Made by a program: the position numbers and the translations under genes. Below the pieces are notes generated by a model, which was not told the DNA's origin, searched no databases, and saw nothing but the letters and a program-made list of their open reading frames with translations. Shown piece after piece: positions 40,167-48,938 of a DNA stretch of 64,000 nt (within the stretch, counting starts at the first letter, position 1; every line of letters starts with the position of its first letter). The stretch is from Candidula unifasciata. Lineage: Eukaryota > Mollusca > Gastropoda > Stylommatophora > Geomitridae. The DNA lies in NCBI GenBank assembly GCA_905116865.2, contig CAJHNH020006046.1, positions 274,001 to 338,000 of the forward strand, in the 5' to 3' direction.

Positions 40167-43100
40167 TTACAGCCGGCTTAATAAGTCAGCCAGGTTGTTG
40201 CTGTTGCCCTTGATGTGTGTGATGGTGAATTGGAAATCTTGCAGTAGCAGTGCCCATCTGGCGATTCGATTGTTCTTTGGGGCACCAGACTTAATGACGA
40301 GCAATGGCTGGTTGTCTGTTTGTAGGACAAAAGGTCTGCCCAGGACGTCACGGTTGAGTCTTGTCACACAGACAATCACCGCAAGACACTGTTGTTCTGC
40401 CGCAAAATAGTGTACCTGGGCTGGAGACAACTTACTGCTCACACAGCAGTTCGGGTGTAACATCTCGCCATCACACTGCCTCAGACATACCGCAACTGCC
40501 GTACCACTGGTATGATATCTGAGAACAAATGGTAATATGATATTAGACAGATTTAAAATAGGGGAACTGGAGAAAAGAGTCTTGATTTTGGTGAAAGTGT
40601 GATCTAGTTCTCGGTTCAACTCAATTGTATTGGAATGCTCCCTTTTTAATAGTTTTGTGAAAAATACAGTTTCCTGGATAATGTTCAGGGTAAATCGGTT
40701 GTAATGATTGATGAGGTCGAGTAAGCTTCGGATCTCCTTATTGGTAGTTGGGAAAATTTTGGGGAAATCCTCAAGATAAATATGGACTTTTGTTGGTATT
40801 TCAGTAAATTCAAAATGTTGGGTTCCTTGAACATCAAATAATTTATGAGTCATCATAAATAAACATGTGCATGTCAACAGTATACATTGCAATATCAGAA
40901 ATAATAAAGCATGTTTTATTTTGACCGGTTTGTTGATTATCAGTAGTAAATGCTGGTAAATGTGTGTAAATCTGCCTGGCACATCAGATGTAGATGTTTC
41001 TGAAATTTGTTGGGTAATAATAGGTGTAAAGAGATGTTTGGTTGCAGGTAAGTCTTGTAGTACAGACAAGAGAATATCTGTCGTATCAACAACATTAGAG
41101 TCAGGAATGACAGTTCTGTTATGGAATTCCTCAACCACTAATTTGTCAGTTGGTTTAGAAGGGATTGGTAACAATTTTTCCGTGTAAACATTATCGGGAG
41201 AGATTTCACTTGTTTTATTTGTGTAGAAATTCTCTGGAAGGTTTGTTTGAGTTGATCTGTTTATCGTTAAAATACTTTCCATACATACACTTTCATTCAC
41301 ATCACTCTCTCTCACTGACTGCTGTCCAGTTACAACATTGCAAGTTATGTTGTCTCTCTGCCACTCGACTATCTCAATTTCAGAGACATCCTTTACATTT
41401 TTACAGTTGCCAAGGATAATATCAGCAACAGGGTCTGCTAGCACTGCAAATTTTATTCTACCTGTGCAGTGAGCTGATTTTAGATTGGCCCATGCCAAAT
41501 CATACTTTTCTTTCTTCCCTGAAAAGGTTCGACACACAATATGTTCACCCGTGAAATCACACGCATTCACTAGACTTTCTCTTATACCAAAAACTGTCGA
41601 CCCAGAATCCCGTAAAATTGTCACGACTTTTCCATTAACTACCCCTTTCGTGAACTTCAGCTGGCCATCGAAACTCGTTACAGCATTTGCATCCCCTATC
41701 TCACTGTGACCACGGGTCAGATTACCCTCTTCATTAAACTCTCTGTAGGTCTGGCATCCTGTGTCAGAGAAGTTCACAAGCTCAGCTGAATTTGCTGTAG
41801 GTACATCTGCCATACTCCCATCAGAGAACCTACTTCCAGAGTCACTGCCACTGTCAGATATTTCTGCAGCCGCACTCTGATGCTGTCTTCTTCTCATCTT
41901 ACAGTCTTTTTGTAAATGATCAATCGAGTCGCATAGTCGACACTGGAGTGGGTAGTTTACTGAACTTTTCTCATGCATTTCTTTCTCTCTCTTACGAAAA
42001 TGATCTTCATACTTTGGATTCTGCTCACACCACTGTCGTTGACCATGATCTCTCTTACAGTAAAGGCATGTAACTATTGGACCTTTATCTCTTACAGGTC
42101 TGTAGCTCTTATACTCTCTTGAGTATTCTCCTTTCTTCTGAGTATATTGCTTTTTCCTGTATACAGGTTGTACTGCAGCTCCGTAACTTACATCTGCACC
42201 CTTATTGAAACTAAAAATGTTTCTGTGTGCATTCCAGTATGCAGCACCTGCATCTTCCATCTGCTTTACTGTTTCAGGTTTTTGCTCAATCAAAAACGTC
42301 TTCATGCTGCTCGGGACACTTGACAACACCTTGTCTCTTATCAAAAGATCTTTTAACAACTCGTATGATTTGTTCACTTTTGCCGATGTTACCCACTTGT
42401 CAAAAGTGGATACCACCTCAGACATGTAATCCAGAAATGTCTGTTCAGCTTTCGGAATCAAATTTTTAAAGGTATTTCTGTAAGATTCCTCATCTAGGGA
42501 GAAATGTTGGAGAATTCTATCCCTGACAAAGTAATAATCCTCAAGTTTTTCAGTAGGGATTGTCTCTAGTAATTTCAAAGGTTCCCCCCCTAAATGTTTT
42601 CGGTAAATGAGTGACCACTCTTTAAAAGGGACCTCATAGTGATTGACCATACATTCAAAATTTTGTGTCCATGCAGATATGGAATCACCCTGTGTAAAAA
42701 ATTTTATTAGGCCCTGGTACTTTTTGAACGAAGGTTCAGCAGCCTTTATCTCAGCCTTACGCATTTGCACCTCAGCATCTCTAGTTGCTTCTATCTCTTT
42801 GGCCTTTAGTTCCATCACCAGCCTTTCTTTCTCTAGGTCTGAATTGCATAACATCTCTTTGAGTCTCAAGGTAGATGTGTGTTCTAGCTCTTTGTCCTTT
42901 ATCAACAACTGTACCCTGTCTCTCTCAGCCATGGCAGATAACTCCTGTTGTTTGAGGGCTACATCTTTGTCTTTTAATGCCGCCTGGGCTTCCAGCTGTT
43001 TTTCTATGTTAATAGCCTCAATCTCCTTTAACTTACTAGCGGCTTCTAGTTCTAATTTCTTGAGCTCTCTCTCGTCAGCTCTGTCTTTTCTTTCTTGAAG

Positions 43101-43193
43101 ATCGGCATATTTCTTGTCTGCCCATTCTAGCGCCTTCTCGCCAGTCAGACCATGCTGTTTTGCCATCTCGATGAACTCAGATAGACTCGACAT
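40167..43193 (-). CDS. Gag-protease-RNase H-like fusion protein of the LTR element (1008 aa)
   Basis: The ATG at 43193 (MSSLSEFIEMAKQHG) is chosen over the open upstream frame. Domains: a Lys/Glu-rich coiled coil at about 15-150, a Gag-like capsid region at about 155-290 (AWTQNFECMV, QHFSLDEESYRNTF), a Cys/His cluster at about 373 (CLYCKRDHGQRQWC), a CCHC knuckle at about 416 (CRLCDSIDHLQKDC) and an aspartic protease motif RDSGSTVFG at about 527. A hydrophobic segment lies near 757-778 where the RT would begin, then the end of RT (LLDLINHYNRF) and an RNase H-like domain at 888-1008 (LSPAQVHYFAAEQQCLAVIV, LQTDNQPLLV, ITHIKGNSNNLADLLSRL). The first catalytic Asp site reads YHTSGTAVA, so Asp is lost. 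The RT palm and integrase are absent, yet there is no stop in 1008 codons. Gag would package RNA; the role of the C-terminal part is unknown. Confidence 0.85.
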   Translation of the reverse strand: MSSLSEFIEMAKQHGLTGEKALEWADKKYADLQERKDRADERELKKLELEAASKLKEIEAINIEKQLEAQAALKDKDVALKQQELSAMAERDRVQLLIKDKELEHTSTLRLKEMLCNSDLEKERLVMELKAKEIEATRDAEVQMRKAEIKAAEPSFKKYQGLIKFFTQGDSISAWTQNFECMVNHYEVPFKEWSLIYRKHLGGEPLKLLETIPTEKLEDYYFVRDRILQHFSLDEESYRNTFKNLIPKAEQTFLDYMSEVVSTFDKWVTSAKVNKSYELLKDLLIRDKVLSSVPSSMKTFLIEQKPETVKQMEDAGAAYWNAHRNIFSFNKGADVSYGAAVQPVYRKKQYTQKKGEYSREYKSYRPVRDKGPIVTCLYCKRDHGQRQWCEQNPKYEDHFRKREKEMHEKSSVNYPLQCRLCDSIDHLQKDCKMRRRQHQSAAAEISDSGSDSGSRFSDGSMADVPTANSAELVNFSDTGCQTYREFNEEGNLTRGHSEIGDANAVTSFDGQLKFTKGVVNGKVVTILRDSGSTVFGIRESLVNACDFTGEHIVCRTFSGKKEKYDLAWANLKSAHCTGRIKFAVLADPVADIILGNCKNVKDVSEIEIVEWQRDNITCNVVTGQQSVRESDVNESVCMESILTINRSTQTNLPENFYTNKTSEISPDNVYTEKLLPIPSKPTDKLVVEEFHNRTVIPDSNVVDTTDILLSVLQDLPATKHLFTPIITQQISETSTSDVPGRFTHIYQHLLLIINKPVKIKHALLFLILQCILLTCTCLFMMTHKLFDVQGTQHFEFTEIPTKVHIYLEDFPKIFPTTNKEIRSLLDLINHYNRFTLNIIQETVFFTKLLKREHSNTIELNRELDHTFTKIKTLFSSSPILNLSNIILPFVLRYHTSGTAVAVCLRQCDGEMLHPNCCVSSKLSPAQVHYFAAEQQCLAVIVCVTRLNRDVLGRPFVLQTDNQPLLVIKSGAPKNNRIARWALLLQDFQFTITHIKGNSNNLADLLSRL

Positions 43194-43247
43194 CTTAGTT
43201 ACAACAACAGTGATCTTTCTTTCAAAATCAAAAATAATAATAAACAA

Positions 43248-44588
43248 CTACTCAACAAATCACCTGACTAACCGTAGCTGCCACGAACAAAAATACTAAA
43301 AATTACAAGTGGCAAGCCCGGAAATCAGTGAAAACAATGCAAATAATATAGCAACGTAATAAATTCAATACAACAATAATAATATTTATGGAACAATTTG
43401 GACTGTTCGATACAGAAAAGGGATGGGTCACCGAAACTTATTCGTTACAATTTCCGAATGAGGGATGATGATGTGTGTGCACAAAAAAAAAAATTAACAC
43501 AAAAATGAACAGCACTAGTATCACTACGTGGAAAACAATTTCACACACGAAAACACCTCGAAGAAATTATTAATCTCTAAATCAGACGGTACACGCACGA
43601 ACGATAACGTACTACTAGATAAACACTTATTGACAGGAAAGCACAACGATTGGACAATAACTATTTACTAACAAGACGCTACAAGCATATATCTTGACAA
43701 TAGACCCGGCTGCACAACGAGTTGCAGACGAGACTAGAATCGCAATATAGCTGATACGTAATCTTATGTTAACCTAGCAACACTAGACAACTAGGGACAA
43801 CACAAGACTAGCCCTGCCAACCACCCACCAAAAATAACGTAAATGATGAATAGGACAGACGAGAAATGAGAAGGACAATGAACGGTGACAGGGGCTCAAA
43901 TACAATTGCGTAGAACCCTCGAGGGCTGGAGAACAGACCACAACAATACACCAAAAGCAAAACAAACTTATCTTCTCTCCAGTCCTTGATTCTTGGCCTC
44001 CCACAGAAAGAATGATGAGGATGATGTGATGACCGAGATCGACAGGCCTCGGTTGATCGATGTCGGCAGAAACCACACAACAGCACACAATCTTGACCTT
44101 CCTCACACTTTTTACTGTCCGTCAAACTATTTCTCCTCTACGTCACTAACTTGTCACGACGCAAACGCAGCCCTATCACATTTAGTCATTATTAATTACA
44201 ATCAGTCGGAACAAATACGAAAACGATAACAAACTATCACTTTATAGCGCTACGGGTGATCCAAGCCAACCCCGATGTCGCTATCAAAAATTAAGAGTAG
44301 ACCCGAACAACGATGCAATATTTAAGAGAATAAACTCAGCAACGCTATCACAAACTTACTCGATAGCAACATCAAAATTAAGGGATTAACTCAATCACGT
44401 TAGCCCTACAATAGTGAACGACAAAACTTAAAGAAAAATAAATCAGTCAGCTAAACATACAAACTAATCTATGTCTCCTATTTAGACAAATAAGTACAAG
44501 CACATTGGGTTCACAATTAACGCGGACAACTATTACTATCTAGCTACTACTATAGATTCAATTCCCAAGGACGAACGCCCCCATAATC
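43248..44588 (-). other. 5' leader of the LTR element
   Basis: 1.3 kb between the 5' LTR and the ORF. A tggggg motif five bases inside the LTR edge is a possible primer-binding site, but I could not match it to a tRNA. Small open frames here show no domain. Confidence 0.5.
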
Positions 44589-45319
44589 TGTCACAAACCT
44601 CTGGTATGACCTTGCCGGTCCGTGGCTCGCTAACTAGGCCTATGACAGACAGACTAACCTACAACACACACTGAACCCGAACGCACACAGAGCACACACG
44701 ACAATCTTTATTGGAAGTACAGGTAATACATAGACAGTTGACTTCCCGCCGTGTGGCCACCTATTGCCTGGACCCTCTGGCTGGACGGGCTTTACAATCG
44801 CCCCGTCCCCAGTACGTGCGACAGGCAATACTCTGGTGTACAAACCACAATCCGGCAGGATACGCTCTCTTCTATCGCCACGCTGACCCAATCAAACTGT
44901 CACAGTCTCTGTCTTAGTGCAGGGTCAGAGTGTCCAGGTTAGCCACTCTCTCACAGCACATATACATAAATACTCTACACAAGAACTATCCTATCCTAAC
45001 ACAAAACTGTACATAAACTATCCAGTCACTAACAGAAATATATCCTAACTTTAATACTATAACATAAACTATCCAGTCACTAAACGTCCTCTCTTCCTGA
45101 CCGACGCACACCGAATGTCCTCTTCCTTCTACCTCGTGTCTCTTAACCCCGTTCACCAGCTCAGTCCCAAAAGCAGTCATCGTGTTACTAAAACACAGTT
45201 CAGGCTTTCTTGCTTTATCCTGAGCGCTGGTTTCGCCGTGCGATCACAGAACGGACTTGACCAGTGACGGCCCTGACCTCTGTGTCAACCCTGGGCTGCA
45301 CACCTTTTACGGTGTGGTA
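44589..45319 (-). repeat. 5' LTR (right copy, truncated at outer end)
   Basis: Matches the left LTR from tgtcacaaacctctgg to ttacggtgtggta. It then diverges into unrelated sequence, losing the last about 27 bp that would hold the U3 end. Confidence 0.9.
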
Positions 45320-45364
45320 GCAACAACGGAAACACTGACCAGATGACAGAGGTAAAAACGTTAT

Positions 45365-45525
45365 ACACAAGATGGCTGAATGGTTCAAGACCAAGAAGAC
45401 AATGGAGATATCTAGACAGACCTACGAACACTTGGTGTCACCAACCGTTAAAAAAGGTCAACCAGAGAGATCAATGGAGGCGGTGAAATATGCAGCAATG
45501 AACCTCAAGGACTCGGAATGCTGAA
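45365..45525 (+). other. Small open frame, weakly transposase-like
   Basis: Reads MAEWFKTKKTMEISRQTYEH, then LVSPTVKKGQPERSMEAVKY and AAMNLKDSEC, then stop. The middle has a helix-turn-helix flavour seen in pogo-type transposase N-termini, but the likeness is weak. It borders the truncated 5' LTR. Confidence 0.25.
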
Positions 45526-45549
45526 GAAAACATGAAGAATCCTTATTAC

Positions 45550-45780
45550 AGTGGTTCCCAATTAGCAAAGACCTGTAGACCCCACTTATTTTTAAAGGTC
45601 TGCCAAGGACCCTAAACCTTTTTAATAAACACAACAAAGAAATTATTTCCTTTCTTCGTTTGTCCGAATGATGTAACTGTGTTGTTCCTGTTTACAGCAA
45701 AGCTGCGATATTTGCACCTTTCGGCTGACACACCCGACTACATCGAGCATTTGTTAACTATGTTAACTTCCCAGGAAGAA
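45550..45780. mobile_element. hAT-like MITE end and type-B SINE remnant
   Basis: cagtggttcccaattagcaa at 45552 is the common hAT-MITE terminus. 45685-45735 has ttacagcaaagctgcgatat + ttgcacctttcggctga, a minus type-B SINE tail. Confidence 0.4.
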
Positions 45781-46051
45781 ATTATTTTAATTTATGAATA
45801 TCAGAACTGCAAACAAGATCTGAGAAAATGTGTTATCTGTAAACCTGCTTTCTCATAATGGATCAAGCATGTCGCAGATCTCATAATCAGTCATATTTCT
45901 CAGTACATTGCCTGCACAGATGCTGAGCAGATATGGAAAGAAAAATGATACCATGTTACTTATCATTGTTCCTCAAACCAGTATAATGTATACCTTCACT
46001 ACCTAGTTGTGAACCAGTGGGACAGCACTCCAAACAATCATTGTACAGTAC

Positions 46052-46345
46052 TCTCTCTGTGTGGGCTCAGGGATCACATTGTGAGGAAAACAAGAATAGA
46101 TTCACTGCCTTCCCAACAAGTATGTCGTAAGAATAGACTAATTGGAGGCTTCCTTCAAATTCAGAGTGCATCTGACTGAGAGGCAAGGAAACAACAGTCT
46201 GCATGTGAAGGAAAAAAACTACATCTGTAAAACAGATGTGCGCACAACTCTCAGGTTTTGGAACAAGACTCAAGTCTAGAGGTGGACGAACAACCAGAAG
46301 TTTCTGCTGGGGTTTACAACTGGCGAGCGCAAAGAAGACTTATGA
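46052..46345 (+). mobile_element. SINE-A copy
   Basis: tgtgtgggctcagggatcac, acaagtatgtcgtaagaata, gagtgcatctgactgagagg, aactctcaggttttggaaca and tacaactggcgagcgcaaag. Confidence 0.72.
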
Positions 46346-46680
46346 TCCCGAGAGTGCTGGAAGTCACAGGTTCAGGCCCCGTTGAAGGCTGGGATTTTTT
46401 CATGTGGACCTAGTATTTCCCCCTTGTCTCTGGGTAGTAAGATCCATCACCCCAGTTATTGTTTGCGCACATAAAACATCCCTTGGCCTTAAATCGAAAA
46501 AAGTAGCCTAACGGTGCTGCCCAGGCAAAATTGGGAGTTAAAAATCTACCCAACATATTTCAGGATACTCGCTGGTGCTATGGAGTTTACACACTGCGCT
46601 GAGATTCTTCTAACTCTGGCCTGAATAATAAGTAGAACGGAGCACTTATGGGTTACTACCCTTGTGTCATGATATTGAGT
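46346..46680 (+). mobile_element. Interspersed SINE-like repeat F, copy 2
   Basis: Begins with a tRNA-like B box (cacaggttcaggcccc). Then tttcccccttgtctctgggt, aatcgaaaaaagtagcctaa, catatttcaggatactcgct and agaacggagcacttatgggt parallel 29155-29415. This copy keeps the 5' head that the other lacks. Confidence 0.72.
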
Positions 46681-46689
46681 TTTATAAAC

Positions 46690-48024
46690 CACTAGCTGTA
46701 CCCAGCCACGCGTTGCTGTGGCATAGTGTGGCTGAATGGAAAAGAAAGAAAATAGAAATCACACGTGTCTAATATGGTTACTGTCGCAATTATTGTCTGC
46801 GCACATACTGAGATAGTCTTTGATGCCCCTTCCCAAAACCACCTACTACTCGCTCCCTCATCAAAGCTTTTGGAAAAGAAAGACAATAGAAATCGCACGT
46901 GTCTAATATAGTTAATGTCGCAATCATTCTCTGCACAGATATAGAGATAGTCTGGTTTGCCACTTTAGAACACGCAACATATAATTGCGTCTTTATATTA
47001 GTGGTCGTTTAAGTGGTATTATTAGCACAGTAAAAAAAATGGTTTTTTAGTTATCACATGCCAAAGCTGTTTGTATTTTTTGTAAGAGACGGAAGTAAAG
47101 CTTACTACTGTATTTGTAAATAACCAAGTAAGTCGTTAAAAAAATGAGAATAGCGGAGGTTGCGAAATGGTCAAATTTAATTATCAACTGGTTTACCCAC
47201 ATACTTGTATTTTTTTTTTAAAGTATTTATAGCCACATGGCTAGTGCTATCGCTACGACAGAGCAGGTCTGGGTTTTATTTTGCCCCGGGTTTTAAAAAA
47301 AAAACTGCCTTACTGGGGATTCGAACCCTCGTCTCCTGTAAACTCTGTTTACTAACCATTCGACCAGCCAACCACTGCTTCTGAAGAACGAAAAGAGAAC
47401 AAAACTACCCAAGATATGTGTCCTGATTCTAACACAACTCAAAACCGCAGGCAATTGTTTTCTCATAAACAGATATCCCAGATATAAACTTCAAGTATTA
47501 TTGAAACGGCACAATAACAGAAATCGTACGTGTCTAACACGGTAAATGTCGCAATCATTTTCTGCGCAGACCAATCCCCCCCCCCTCTCTTCCCCATTCT
47601 CAAATCCACCGACTACTCTTTAACTCATCGAAGGTTGTTTAAAAAAAAATTGTGTCTAATATGGCTAACGTCGCAATCAGCGATATAGAGATAGTCTGGT
47701 TTGCTGTACGGGCGGATGTTAAAAATAGAGCGTTCTGTGTCTACTGCGTATGCACTGTGAAAATCGATCGCCCATACGCATTTACTAACGTGGCTATAAT
47801 TAAATGTCACTAAAAATGGAAATATTAGTTTCTAAGATTTTTGAAACAAATGTGGTCAACTATCTCTAACAATGACATGTAGAATTTCAAACCATGATGG
47901 GTAAACATCCGGTATAAAAACAAACATATCCTGAAAATTTCAGCTAAATCGGTTCAGTAGTTTATGAGTCTATAGCTCATAAACAAACACACGAACATTG
48001 ATTTTTATATATATATATAGATAA
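46690..48024 (+). mobile_element. Interspersed repeat with four internal sub-repeats
   Basis: Left edge actagctgtacccagccacg + cgttgctgtgg, right edge aaatcggttcagtagtttat to tttatatatatatatagata; both edge styles are common at the ends of repeats in invertebrate genomes. Inside, a block with acgtgtctaatatggtta and gtcgcaattattgtctgcgc recurs near 46755, 46890, 47520 and 47650, some followed by gagatagtctggtttgc. No coding frame. Class not assigned. Confidence 0.55.
47290..47385 (-). other. tRNA-like sequence with perfect B box
   Basis: Minus strand: ggctggtcgaatggttagta (A-box-like) and gagggttcgaatcccca (perfect B box). The anticodon arm is not convincing, so a tRNA pseudogene or SINE head inside the 46690-48024 repeat. 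Confidence 0.45.
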
Positions 48025-48394
48025 ACCAAACTGATACCCTTACTGTACCTCCAGCAGGGCCACCAAAAACACATCCCACTAAACATGCATGGTGAACATA
48101 TCTGGCATATTAATACACAAATGTTTGGGATTAACCTATATGGTAAGTATAGGATAACTGAGTAGCTCAGAAATGTTCGCTAAAAATCCTAAGGTTGACA
48201 TGTACACCTCCCTTTACGGAGTAAATTCTTGGGTGAACAGTGCTTATGTGGTGTACATTGCGAGTAAAGATTTAATACGGGACAAAATATTGTACATTCC
48301 CTACTTCCATTCAAGATAAATATCCGGTTTATTTTTAATTAATAAATGACATCCTAATCAACCATTCAGGAGAATATATGTATATGTATTTATA

Positions 48395-48590
48395 TGCCCG
48401 GCTTGCTAGTGTAGTTGGCTAAACCTGACTTGGCTGTGACCGGGAAATGAACTAACTCCTTGTGGTCCAGGTTCAGGTCCAGGGGTAGGCAGAAAAACCA
48501 CATTTCTCCCAGATATAACGTATCTATCATGGAATCAAGGCCAAAGGTTGCGATACACATAGTACCAAGCCAAAATGTTAACTTCTGAAT
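48395..48590 (+). mobile_element. SINE-C copy
   Basis: gcccggcttgctagtgtagt + tggctaaacc (A-box-like), ggttcaggtccagg (B-box-like), ggcagaaaaaccacatttct and atcatggaatcaaggccaaa match 7795-7978. Confidence 0.7.
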
Positions 48591-48599
48591 TAAAAAAAA

Positions 48600-48604
<5 letters not shown>

Positions 48605-48681
<77 letters not shown>

Positions 48682-48690
48682 ATATATAGA
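48605..48690. repeat. (TA)n(TG)n microsatellite
   Basis: About 44 bases of TA followed by TG and TATG. The long-looking minus frame across it is an artefact. Confidence 0.95.
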
Positions 48691-48814
48691 TATATGGTAA
48701 AAGTGTTTACAAATGTCTGATACCAATAGAGAGAAAAAATGGGAAATTTTATTTTAAAATAAAACCCTGATCGACCGAGCCAACAAATGGGTGTCTGGAA
48801 ATGTTCTGGGAAGT

Positions 48815-48915
48815 GCACACCAGACCCAAGTTCTGGAGCAAGACTAAAGTCTAGAAGTGGACAAACAACCAGAACTTTCCACTGGACCCCCAGTGAACAC
48901 CAAGAAGAAGGCTCT
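48815..48915 (+). mobile_element. SINE-A 3' part next to the zinc-finger stop codon
   Basis: cccaagttctggagcaagac, agaagtggacaaacaaccag and gtgaacaccaagaagaagg. It ends 24 bp from the stop of the zinc-finger gene and is antisense to it, so it probably lies in the 3' UTR. Confidence 0.65.
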
Positions 48916-48938
48916 GCATACGGAAACGATCGGCAAAT

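Larger units (their letters stand above)
37387..45319 (-). mobile_element. Young LTR retrotransposon lacking RT core and integrase
   Basis: Two direct repeats of about 730-760 bp flank 6.4 kb. The left LTR (37387-38146, the 3' LTR in element sense) has the perfect terminal pair TGTCACAA / TTGTGACA. The right LTR (44589-45319) lacks the last about 27 bp. Over the shared length I see one substitution and a few 1-2 base gaps, so insertion was recent. A purine-rich tract, agaggaagggtgaa, lies next to the 3' LTR (minus sense). One ORF (40167-43193) encodes Gag, protease and an RNase H-like end of Ty3/Gypsy type. No YxDD palm motif and no integrase were found, so it should need help in trans. Confidence 0.88.

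Noticed and set aside
37387..45319. Endogenous virus with envelope
   Set aside because: No envelope-like frame follows the ORF; the 3' internal region is AT-rich and noncoding.
47290..47385. Functional tRNA gene
   Set aside because: The B box is perfect but the anticodon and acceptor stems do not pair convincingly. Kept only as tRNA-like.
48390..48818. 142-codon minus frame with IYIYIY repeats
   Set aside because: Runs through a (TA)n(TG)n microsatellite and a SINE-C copy; not a gene.
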